From an uncultured Clostridia bacterium (lineage in GTDB: Bacteria; Bacillota; Clostridia; Christensenellales; Borkfalkiaceae): a stretch of DNA of 10,937 nt. How positions within the stretch are numbered: position 1 is the first letter of the stretch; each line of letters starts with the position of its first letter. The stretch lies in assembly GCA_934271245.1 (NCBI GenBank), contig CAKQQY010000044.1, positions 1 to 10,937 of the forward strand, read 5' to 3'. Made by a program: the position numbers and the translations under genes. Below the pieces are notes generated by a model. The model was given only the letters and a program-made list of their open reading frames with translations, was not told the origin of the DNA and did no database searches. Of the stretch, positions 5,353-10,937 are shown in pieces.

Positions 5353-7137
5353 TTATTTAACGGCTTTAGCGGACTTTTTATTAACGATAACTTTCGTAAC
5401 CAACACCGAACCTACCATCAACGCGATAGAGAGCGGAAGCATTATGTAAGCGTTAGGAATAAATCCCGCGATGATAAAGCAAACGAAGGAAACCGCGGTA
5501 ACGAACAGAGCGTAAGGAATCTGCGTGGAAACGTGGTTTAAGTGTTCGCATTCGGCGCCTGCGCTGCTCATAATCGTGGTATCGGAAATAGGCGAACAGT
5601 GGTCGCCGCAAACCGCGCCTGCAAGACAAGCGGAAATTCCGACTATCATAAGCGAAGAAGCCTGCGAAATATCGCTTCCCTGCGTGAAACCGAACATTGC
5701 GGTAACGATAGGAATAAGAATACCGAACGTCCCCCAGGAAGTACCCGTTGCGAAAGCGAGAATACACGCCACGATAAAAATCAACGCCGGCAGGAAACTC
5801 ATAAACGTAGCGGGAACGCTCTTCATCATCTGCCCTACGAATTCAGCCGCGCCGAGAACGCCGGTAACGTTTTTCAAAGAAGTAGCGAAAGTAAGAATCA
5901 AAATCGCGGGAACCATGGCGATAAATCCTTTGGGGATACTGTCCATAGATTCTTTGAAAGAAACGGTTCTTCTTATAGCCATATAAACTATAATGAGTAC
6001 CAAGGCGATAAGTCCGCCCCAGGGAAGAGCGACGGTAGCGTCGGTATCGGCGAACGCGCTTACGAAATCAACGCCGTTCATAAATCCTCCGACGTATAAA
6101 AGCGAAAACACGCAGGAAACGATAAGCACCGCTATCGGAAGAATAAGGTCGATAACTCTGCCCCTTTCGTTAGGAGCGCAATCGTCGGCAACGATTTGTT
6201 TACCCGAGAATAAGTCGCCGTTCAACGCGTTCTGTTCGTGGACTTTCATCGGACCGAAATCGAGTTTTAAAAGGGTCATCGCGATTATGAACACGAGCGT
6301 TAAAATGGAATAGAAGTTAAAGGGAATCGCCATGATAAACAATCTGAATCCCTGCCCGTCGGCAACGTATTTGGAAACCGCCGCCGCCCACGAAGATATA
6401 GGCGCAATCATACAAACGGGCGCCGCGGTCGCGTCGATTAAATACGCGAGTTTGGAACGGGAAATTTTGTGTTTATCCGTTACGGGGCGCATAACCGAAC
6501 CTACGGTAAGACAGTTGAAATAGTCGTCGATAAATATTAAAACGCCCAAAGCGAAAGTACAAAGCATTGCGCCGACTCTCGTTTTAACGTGCGTCTGCGC
6601 CCATTCGCCGAAAGCGCGGCTGCCGCCCGCTTTATTGACGAGCGCGACTATAACGCCGAGTTCTATAAGGAATATAAAGATACCGGCAGTACCCGACACC
6701 GCGTCTATAAGTCCTACGTTCACGACGGTATCCATCGCCTTAAGCGGAGCGAAATCCGCCGCAAGAATACCGCCCGACACGATTCCGATAAACAGCGAAG
6801 AGAAAACCTCTTTGGTAATAAGAGCAAGCCCTATCGCTATAATCGGCGGAAGCAACGCCCACGCTGAGCAGAACACTTTACCCGCGCCGCCGCAGGTGCG
6901 ACATACCGTATCGACGCCGGTGCCGCCGCATACTTCGCAGTCTTCCCCCGCGATCGTACCGACGCCGTTACACGTTTCACAGTACTGCCCCGTTACTTCG
7001 CCTACGCCGTTGCAATCGCCGCAAGTCTGCTTTGCCCAACCGCAGGCGACTACCGTGATAAGCAACGCGATAATTACTACCGACGCAACCATAAGGGTTA
7101 TCGTTTTGCGGTTAAAAAACTTTTTCTGATTCAACAT
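5353..7137 (-). CDS. NhaC-superfamily transporter, likely lysine uptake (LysW-like), with N-terminal DnaJ-type zinc finger
   Basis: 594-residue polytopic membrane protein. NhaC-family hallmarks include ALLPPIIAIGLALITKEVFSS (95-115), FIDDYFNCLTVGSVMRPVTD (202-221), SRSKLAYLIDATAAPVCMIA (227-246) and GDHCSPISDTTIMSSAGAEC (511-530). The family is named for Na+/H+ antiport, but members under lysine riboswitches were proposed as lysine transporters (LysW) by comparative genomics. The lysine riboswitch upstream therefore makes lysine import the best call; this is inference. The N-terminus is unusual. A basic start and hydrophobic segment (12-31) end in VVAC (Cys32). Next come four CxxCxGxG motifs at C39-G46, C53-G60, C67-G74 and C79-G86, the pattern of the DnaJ zinc-binding domain. 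Topology rules place them outside the cytoplasm. The start is ATG 7137 rather than the in-frame ATG at 7164, because AGGAAGG (7151-7145) lies 7 nt before 7137 and the longer version would start next to the terminator U-tract without a ribosome-binding site. Confidence 0.9.
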   Translation of the reverse strand: MLNQKKFFNRKTITLMVASVVIIALLITVVACGWAKQTCGDCNGVGEVTGQYCETCNGVGTIAGEDCEVCGGTGVDTVCRTCGGAGKVFCSAWALLPPIIAIGLALITKEVFSSLFIGIVSGGILAADFAPLKAMDTVVNVGLIDAVSGTAGIFIFLIELGVIVALVNKAGGSRAFGEWAQTHVKTRVGAMLCTFALGVLIFIDDYFNCLTVGSVMRPVTDKHKISRSKLAYLIDATAAPVCMIAPISSWAAAVSKYVADGQGFRLFIMAIPFNFYSILTLVFIIAMTLLKLDFGPMKVHEQNALNGDLFSGKQIVADDCAPNERGRVIDLILPIAVLIVSCVFSLLYVGGFMNGVDFVSAFADTDATVALPWGGLIALVLIIVYMAIRRTVSFKESMDSIPKGFIAMVPAILILTFATSLKNVTGVLGAAEFVGQMMKSVPATFMSFLPALIFIVACILAFATGTSWGTFGILIPIVTAMFGFTQGSDISQASSLMIVGISACLAGAVCGDHCSPISDTTIMSSAGAECEHLNHVSTQIPYALFVTAVSFVCFIIAGFIPNAYIMLPLSIALMVGSVLVTKVIVNKKSAKAVK

Positions 7138-7144
7138 AAATAAA

Positions 7145-7151
7145 CCTTCCT
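7145..7151 (-). promoter_or_regulatory. Ribosome-binding site that fixes the transporter start
   Basis: AGGAAGG on the minus strand, 7 nt before ATG 7137. It sits beyond the riboswitch terminator, so it is transcribed only when the terminator is not formed. It decides between two in-frame ATGs (7164 and 7137) in favour of the downstream one. Confidence 0.85.
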
Positions 7152-7166
7152 GTAAAAAAATCAAAT

Positions 7167-7203
7167 AAAAAAATCACGGAATACTATCAAATACCGTGAT
7201 TTT
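7167..7203 (-). terminator. Riboswitch-controlled terminator before the transporter gene
   Basis: On the minus strand a 10-bp stem AAAATCACGG (7203-7194) / CCGTGATTTT (7179-7170) with a 14-nt loop ends in a run of seven T (7173-7167). It lies 19 nt after the lysine aptamer and 30 nt before the start codon. This is the expected place for an expression platform that stops transcription when lysine is bound. The exact antiterminator pairing was not resolved by eye. Confidence 0.88.
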
Positions 7204-7222
7204 ACCATAATCAATAATACTC

Positions 7223-7377
7223 AATAGCTCAACACGCATAAGCGTGACAGTTACGGAGATGTTGTCCCCGTTCCCAGACGATTTTCTTTCGGGCAAGAAA
7301 ATCTCTTCGGCGAATTTACCTTTACCGCGAAGGCTTTAAGCCCTGCCTTCGTTTATCATTAAATCCGCGCCTCTATT
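7223..7377 (-). promoter_or_regulatory. Lysine riboswitch (L-box) aptamer
   Basis: All five helices can be traced on the minus strand. P1 pairs AATAG (7377-7373) with CTATT (7227-7223). The conserved AGAGGCGC follows at 7374-7367. The P2 hairpin is GAAGGC/GCCTTC (7350-7345, 7334-7329). Conserved GCCGAAG appears near 7311-7305. The P3 hairpin is GAAAATC-type pairing 7303-7297 with 7286-7280. P4 is ACGGGGA/TCTCCGT (7271-7265, 7259-7253), and P5 is CACGC/GCGTG (7246-7242, 7237-7233). ACTGTCA precedes P5 and GAGCTATT closes P1, as in known L-boxes. The P2 loop GGGC (7343-7340) and P3 loop GCCC (7294-7291) are complementary, giving the class's kissing-loop contact. Bound lysine is expected to favour the downstream terminator and shut off the transporter gene. 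Confidence 0.94.
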
Positions 7378-7401
7378 CTTGTTTTTTTATTTTATGGGTA
7401 T

Positions 7402-7431
7402 ATAATTACATTTTTTAACTGCGTTTGTCAA
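7402..7431 (-). promoter_or_regulatory. Promoter of the lysine-riboswitch/transporter unit
   Basis: A consensus -35 TTGACA (7431-7426) is followed after 18 nt by AATTAT (7407-7402), which is preceded by TG in the extended -10 position. The -10 is imperfect, but the placement just upstream of the aptamer fits; the leader would start near 7395 and be about 258 nt long. No convincing terminator separates it from the coaE stop at 7455, so some read-through from polA-coaE is possible; the riboswitch would still gate it. Confidence 0.7.
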
Positions 7432-7454
7432 CTGATTTTCGTAAAAAACGCAAA

Positions 7455-8039
7455 TTATGTAATATTTTTTATCGTTTTAATCAAATTTTCCTTAAAATTT
7501 CCGTCGTTAACCACTATAACGGCGTTTATGTCGGTAAAATTATCGTAATCGAACTGACTGTTTATTCTTTTGAGAATTTCTTCTTCCGATAAATTATCTC
7601 TCGTTTTAACGCTGTCTATCCTTTGTTTTTTATCCCGCATTATAACGACGGTTTTATCGAAAAGATTTTCGTAACCGCTCTCGTAAAGAAGAGGAATTTC
7701 CACGATTACCGTTTTTCGTCCGCTTTTTTCCGCTCTTTTTTTAATCTCTTCCAAAATTATCGGGTGAGTAAGAGAATTCAGCAGCGAAAGTTTGTTTTTG
7801 TCCGAAAAAACTTCTTCGGAAAGGGCTTTTCTGTCGAGAACAAGCGTTTCCCCGTCGGTTTTTACGGCGTTCGGAAAATGCGATTTAATAGTTAAAAGAT
7901 AATCTTTATCGAAAGAAAGTTCTCTCGCCACCTTGTCGCAGGAAAGAACGTAATACCCTTCTTTTTCGAGAATGTCTGCGGCGTAACTTTTGCCGCTTCC
8001 TATACCCCCCGTAAGGGCGATAAGCGTAACTTTACCCAT
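7455..8039 (-). CDS. coaE: Dephospho-CoA kinase
   Basis: 194 residues, the normal length. It catalyses the last step of coenzyme A synthesis in the cytoplasm: ATP-dependent phosphorylation of the 3'-hydroxyl of the ribose of dephospho-CoA. Visible features: the P-loop GGIGSGKS (11-18); the substrate-site aspartate D35 in SCDKVARE; THP (91-93); the strand IPLLYES (115-121); and a lid with R140, R147 and R158 (QRIDSVKTRDNLSEEEILKRI), typical of CoaE. ATG 8039 is chosen because it places the P-loop at the usual distance. A TTG in the same frame at 8060 would overlap polA and add seven atypical residues. Only 2 nt separate it from the polA stop, and its weak ribosome-binding site (GAGG, 8053-8050) lies within the polA end, so it is probably translationally coupled. 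Confidence 0.96.
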   Translation of the reverse strand: MGKVTLIALTGGIGSGKSYAADILEKEGYYVLSCDKVARELSFDKDYLLTIKSHFPNAVKTDGETLVLDRKALSEEVFSDKNKLSLLNSLTHPIILEEIKKRAEKSGRKTVIVEIPLLYESGYENLFDKTVVIMRDKKQRIDSVKTRDNLSEEEILKRINSQFDYDNFTDINAVIVVNDGNFKENLIKTIKNIT

Positions 8040-8041
8040 GA

Positions 8042-10597
8042 TTATTTCGCCTCGTACCAACTCTTTCCGAAGCCTACCGAAATGTCTAAACGAACTTTTA
8101 AGTCCACCGCGTGTTCCATTTCGCGCTTTAACAATTCGGTTACGCGGTCTTTTTCTTCCGCCGTCGCGTCGATAATAAGTTCGTCGTGAACCTGCAGAAT
8201 AAGTTTGCTTTTAAGATTTTCCTTTCTTAATCGTTTTTCTACGTTTACCATGGCGATTTTGATAATATCCGCGCTCGTTCCCTGAAGCGGCATGTTCATA
8301 GCCGCCCTTTCGCCGAACTGACGGAGCGAAAAGTTGTTGGAATAAATTTCGGAAATAAAGCGTTTTCTCCCGAACATGGTTTCGGCGTACCCCTTTTCCC
8401 TTGCGGAAGAGATAAGTCCGTCGAGATAAACTTTAATTTCGGGGAACTGCGCAAAGTAAGATTCTATATAGTCTTTGGCTCTTTTAGCCGAAATGTTCAG
8501 GTTTTTCCCTAGCCCGAACTCGCTTATACCGTAAATAATGCCGAAGTTTACCGCTTTCGCGTCACGGCGCATTTGCGGAGTAACGTCTTTAATAGATACT
8601 CCGAACACTTTGGAAGCCGTTTCGGCGTGTATGTCTTCGCCCGAATTAAAAGAGTTTATCAGCGACTGACAGCCCGACAGATGCGCAAGTAACCTTAACT
8701 CTATCTGAGAATAGTCCGCGCTGACCAGAAATCCGTTTTCTTCTCTCGGAACGAAATACTTTCTTATTTCTCTGCCTTCGTCGTCGCGGACGGGAATGTT
8801 CTGTAAATTAGGTTCGCTGGAAGAAAGCCTGCCCGTAGAAGTCGCCGTCTGGTTGAATTTCGTGTGAACGAGTCCCGTGGTTTTATCGACCAACGGTTTT
8901 AAACCTTCTATATAGGTAGACTGTAACTTCTGAATCTGGCGGTATTTAAGAATAAGCGGAACAATAGGGTGCGCGTCTATGAAACTTTCCAGAACGTCTG
9001 CGGAAGTGGAATACCCCGTTTTGGTTTTCTTCCCCTTGCCGATTTTAAGTTTTTCAAATAACACTTCGCCGAGTTGTTTAGCGGAGTTTACGTTAAGATT
9101 TTCTTCTCCCGCAAGATTTTTTATATCTTTTTCGAGTGAAAAAAGAATTTCCGCGTACTTTTCGCCCGTTTTATATAGTTCCGACAGTTCCACCTTAAAC
9201 CCTGCGTTTTCCATATCGAATAAAACGTCTGTTAAAGGAAGTTCTATATCGCGATAAAGTTTTTCCATATCGAGTCCGATAAGTTTGCCGTAAAGTTCGC
9301 CGTAAATCTGCCATAAAGCGAGCGCGGGGAATTTCTCGTTTTTGCCGTAAGTTAAAAGCAAATCCTTAAACGTTTCGGCTTTGCCCGAAAACTCCGCAAG
9401 ATATTTTATTACGGAAACGTCTTCCGCGTCGGGAAGTTCCGACGGTAAAGACAACAACTGCAACGCCTTTCTCGTGTCTTTTTTGGAATAGACTATAACC
9501 TTGCCTTTTACCGCTTTGATAATCGCGCCGTATGCTTCCGCTTCGGAAAACCCGTCGTCTAAAAGTGTTCTTCTTATCGGAAAAGCGTATTCGGTGTTTT
9601 TGCCGTCGAAAACGTTTACGGAATTATCGTATTCCGCTATCGCTATCGGGTAAGAAAATTTTACGTCGTTTAATAAGCCGATATTTTCCGCTCTGACCAG
9701 AACGCTTTCCGTATCGGTATTCCCTTTGGTTTCGTTATCGTCGAGAGCGTAAAGTTCGTCTTTTGCGGAAAGACCTTTGAATTCCAACTCAACAAACTTT
9801 TCACGTACCTTAACGGGCAACGGAAAGGAGAACGTCATTTTTTCTTTGTCGAACTTAATTCCGCAATCGGTGTCGATAGTCGCAAGCGTTCTCGAAAAGA
9901 AAGCGGAATCCTTGCCTTCGGTTATTTTTCCCAGCAGTTTTCCCTTTAAGTCGGACGTATGCTCATATAAAACGTCTATCGTACCGTACTCTTTTATTAA
10001 AGAAATCGCGGTTTTTTCACCTACGCCCTTTACCCCCGGGATATTGTCCGAACTATCCCCCATAAGAGCCTTTAATTCTATCACCTGCGACGGGAAAATT
10101 CCCGTTTTGTCGTAAAAGTTGTCCGCGTTGTAAATTTCCGTTTCGGTGATTCCTTTTTTGGTAAAGTAAACGGAAATGTTTTCGTCCACCAACTGAAAAG
10201 AATCCCTGTCGCCGGTAAAAATAACGGTGTATATATCCGTACTTTTCGCGACCGACCCTATGATATCGTCAGCTTCGAACCCTTCTTTTTCGAGAGTGGC
10301 AACCCCCATAGCGTTAAGCGTTTCTTTAAGAAGGGGAATTTGCGGACGTAACTCTTCGGGCATAGGTTTTCTCGTGCCTTTATATTCGCGATACATTTTG
10401 TGACGGAAGGTCGGCGCTTTTAAGTCGAAAGCCACGGCGACGTAATCGGGTTTAATATCGGAATACATTTTAAAGAACATATTCATAAACCCGTAAACGG
10501 CGTTCGTGTAGATACCGCTACGCGTAGTAAGTAAAGGCATTGCGTAGAAAGCGCGGTTAATTAAACTGTTTCCGTCGATTAAAACTAATTTTTCCAT
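8042..10597 (-). CDS. polA: DNA polymerase I (5'-nuclease plus polymerase, inactive proofreading domain)
   Basis: 851 residues, typical for Bacillota PolA. It removes RNA primers, fills Okazaki gaps and serves excision repair. The 5'-nuclease domain (about 1-285) keeps its acidic metal ligands: LIDGN (D8), AFDLK (D58), FEADDII (108-113), TGDRDSF (D130, D132) and GDSSDNIPG (180-188). The 3'-5' exonuclease region (about 300-440) is shortened and lacks the catalytic DxE; the corresponding stretch reads AIAEYDNSVNVF. Proofreading is therefore probably lost, as in several Gram-positive PolA and Taq. The polymerase domain is intact: motif A DYSQIELR (628-635); motif B R677-K681-F685-Y689 (Phe at the position that disfavours dideoxynucleotides); motif C HDE (804-806). 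ATG 10597 is chosen over an upstream in-frame ATG (10648) because AAAAGGG lies 6 nt before it and MEKLVLIDGN is the usual N-terminus. It is first in an operon with coaE; the mutM often found between them is absent. Confidence 0.97.
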   Translation of the reverse strand: MEKLVLIDGNSLINRAFYAMPLLTTRSGIYTNAVYGFMNMFFKMYSDIKPDYVAVAFDLKAPTFRHKMYREYKGTRKPMPEELRPQIPLLKETLNAMGVATLEKEGFEADDIIGSVAKSTDIYTVIFTGDRDSFQLVDENISVYFTKKGITETEIYNADNFYDKTGIFPSQVIELKALMGDSSDNIPGVKGVGEKTAISLIKEYGTIDVLYEHTSDLKGKLLGKITEGKDSAFFSRTLATIDTDCGIKFDKEKMTFSFPLPVKVREKFVELEFKGLSAKDELYALDDNETKGNTDTESVLVRAENIGLLNDVKFSYPIAIAEYDNSVNVFDGKNTEYAFPIRRTLLDDGFSEAEAYGAIIKAVKGKVIVYSKKDTRKALQLLSLPSELPDAEDVSVIKYLAEFSGKAETFKDLLLTYGKNEKFPALALWQIYGELYGKLIGLDMEKLYRDIELPLTDVLFDMENAGFKVELSELYKTGEKYAEILFSLEKDIKNLAGEENLNVNSAKQLGEVLFEKLKIGKGKKTKTGYSTSADVLESFIDAHPIVPLILKYRQIQKLQSTYIEGLKPLVDKTTGLVHTKFNQTATSTGRLSSSEPNLQNIPVRDDEGREIRKYFVPREENGFLVSADYSQIELRLLAHLSGCQSLINSFNSGEDIHAETASKVFGVSIKDVTPQMRRDAKAVNFGIIYGISEFGLGKNLNISAKRAKDYIESYFAQFPEIKVYLDGLISSAREKGYAETMFGRKRFISEIYSNNFSLRQFGERAAMNMPLQGTSADIIKIAMVNVEKRLRKENLKSKLILQVHDELIIDATAEEKDRVTELLKREMEHAVDLKVRLDISVGFGKSWYEAK

Positions 10598-10614
10598 AAA
10601 AAACCCTTTTAAGC

Positions 10615-10657
10615 ACTTGCCATAATAAAAAAAATATGTTATTATCATTAGGCAAGT
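10615..10657 (-). repeat. Inverted repeat / hairpin in the polA leader
   Basis: ACTTGCC (10615-10621) pairs with GGCAAGT (10651-10657), and the adjoining ATAATAA (10622-10628) pairs with TTATTAT (10639-10645). This gives 14 bp of perfect pairing interrupted only by a 5-nt bulge. In the polA mRNA it lies just before the ribosome-binding site (10610-10604). A T-run is in the loop, not after the stem, so it is not a normal terminator. It could be a leader control element or a protein-binding palindrome. Confidence 0.6.
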
Positions 10658-10661
10658 TGAG

Positions 10662-10689
10662 TTGAACCTTTGACTACATAGTATATATT
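10662..10689 (+). promoter_or_regulatory. Candidate promoter of tRNA-Leu
   Basis: TTGAAC (10662-10667), a 16-nt spacer and TATATT (10684-10689). Transcription would start near 10696, about 36 nt before the tRNA. Its -10 box occupies the same base pairs as the polA -10 box on the other strand. Both boxes are imperfect, so the call is moderate. Confidence 0.5.
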
Positions 10690-10713
10690 ACCAAAATTAT
10701 TTACAATTTGCAA
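10685..10713 (-). promoter_or_regulatory. SigA promoter of polA-coaE
   Basis: On the minus strand, TTGCAA (10713-10708), a 17-nt spacer and TAATAT (10690-10685). The predicted start is near 10678, giving an approximately 80-nt leader that includes the palindrome at 10657-10615. Confidence 0.68.
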
Positions 10714-10731
10714 CAAATATATTCCGAAAAT

Positions 10732-10819
10732 GCCGCTGTGGTGAAACTGGCAGACGCGCTGGACTCAAAATCCAGTGGACTCATCCTCCGTGTCGGTTCG
10801 AGTCCGACCAGCGGCACCA
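10732..10819 (+). tRNA. tRNA-Leu, anticodon CAA
   Basis: Acceptor stem GCCGCTG (10732-10738) pairs with CAGCGGC (10809-10815), with discriminator A and an encoded CCA (10817-10819). The anticodon stem CTGGA/TCCAG (10759-10763, 10771-10775) encloses the loop CTCAAAA with anticodon CAA (10766-10768), reading the codon UUG. A long variable arm (about 10776-10791) marks a class II tRNA, and the T-arm is GTCGG-TTCGAGT-CCGAC. Length and structure are normal for bacterial tRNA-Leu. Confidence 0.97.
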
Positions 10820-10820
10820 A

Positions 10821-10862
10821 AATAACCCGACCCGAACCATAAGTTCGGGTCGGGTTATTTTT
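10821..10862 (+). terminator. Terminator of tRNA-Leu
   Basis: Perfect 17-bp stem (10821-10837 with 10843-10859), core AACCCGACCCGAAC, 5-nt loop, ending in a T-run up to 10862. It begins directly after the CCA end, so the tRNA is transcribed alone. The hairpin is strong enough to act in both directions. Confidence 0.93.
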
Positions 10863-10937
10863 GCCCTTGTAGTGGACGAGAACCGAAGGTTCGGACGAAG
10901 TCCTGCGGAGCGTAGCGTAGCAGCGACCGACCGGCGG
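10863..10937. other. GC-rich tail with small GAA-triloop palindromes, no gene recognised
   Basis: This stretch is clearly more GC-rich than the rest of the window. It holds two adjacent mini-hairpins with the same triloop: GAACC-GAA-GGTTC (10880-10892) and GGAC-GAA-GTCC (10893-10903). Then come short tandem repeats GCGTA-GCGTA (10910-10919) and GACC-GACC (10925-10932). It is cut by the window edge. It may be part of a dispersed intergenic repeat or of the next locus; neither can be shown here. Confidence 0.45.

Noticed and set aside
5542..6099. 185-codon plus-strand open frame (and several smaller ones) opposite the transporter gene
   Set aside because: Antisense shadows of a strongly conserved NhaC-family gene; no ribosome-binding site and low-complexity Arg/Asn/Ser composition.
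6635..7129. 164-codon plus-strand open frame opposite the zinc-finger region
   Set aside because: Pro/Thr/Ser-rich mirror of the repeated CxxCxGxG codons on the minus strand; no start signals.
7138..7164. Nine-residue upstream extension of the transporter (start at 7164)
   Set aside because: It would start right beside the terminator U-tract without a ribosome-binding site, while AGGAAGG is well placed for ATG 7137.
7420..7454. Terminator after coaE (GCGTTT...AAACGC)
   Set aside because: The 6-bp stem has a 19-nt loop overlapping the transporter promoter and no U-tract, which is too weak to call.
10598..10648. 17-residue upstream extension of PolA (start at 10648)
   Set aside because: The ATG lies inside the leader palindrome without a ribosome-binding site; the family N-terminus and AAAAGGG support 10597.
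10701..10937. Minus-strand frame open for 78 codons from the right edge, reading through the antisense of tRNA-Leu
   Set aside because: It consists of antisense tRNA plus terminator (the familiar VGLEPTR-type artefact), has no start in the window and no ribosome-binding site.

Overview
The window reads as chromosomal DNA of a Gram-positive, Clostridia-like bacterium (Bacillota). The evidence is strong Shine-Dalgarno sites, SigA-type promoters, a HrcA/CIRCE operator, a lysine (L-box) riboswitch with a transcription-terminator platform, a lipobox lipoprotein, a tRNA gene that encodes its own CCA, and a PolA whose proofreading domain has decayed. A Christensenellales-type gut lineage is possible, but that is a guess from overall style. 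No transposase, integrase, phage gene or CRISPR array is visible. This is mostly housekeeping and surface-protein territory.

Layout, left to right. (1) An outward-facing promoter sits at the left edge (minus strand). (2) An Hsp20 small heat-shock protein gene follows (minus), with a near-consensus promoter, a CIRCE operator overlapped by a longer inverted repeat, and a 38-bp pure A/T tract upstream. (3) Next is a stand-alone RimK-like ATP-grasp ligase gene (minus), whose best promoter implies an almost leaderless mRNA. (4) Divergent from it is a 1076-residue lipoprotein gene (plus) with tandem beta-rich domains and a helical C-terminus. (5) A 260-bp convergent intergenic region carries two perfect terminator-type hairpins, a weaker one, and a fourth that probably serves the opposite strand. 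(6) An NhaC-superfamily transporter gene (minus) lies under a complete lysine riboswitch, so lysine is the likely substrate (LysW-like). It carries an unusual N-terminal DnaJ-type zinc-finger module with four CxxCxGxG motifs. (7) A tight polA-coaE pair follows (minus; DNA polymerase I and dephospho-CoA kinase, 2 nt apart). (8) A tRNA-Leu(CAA) gene (plus) diverges from polA and has a strong terminator. (9) The window ends in a GC-rich tail with small GAA-triloop palindromes.

How they work together: polA and coaE form a typical housekeeping transcription unit. The transporter gene is a separately regulated lysine-uptake unit. The hsp20 gene is a heat-shock unit. The ATP-grasp gene and the big lipoprotein gene are divergently transcribed with no demonstrable functional link. 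The most unusual signals are the DnaJ-type zinc finger built into a riboswitch-controlled membrane transporter, and the composite CIRCE/inverted-repeat leader of hsp20.
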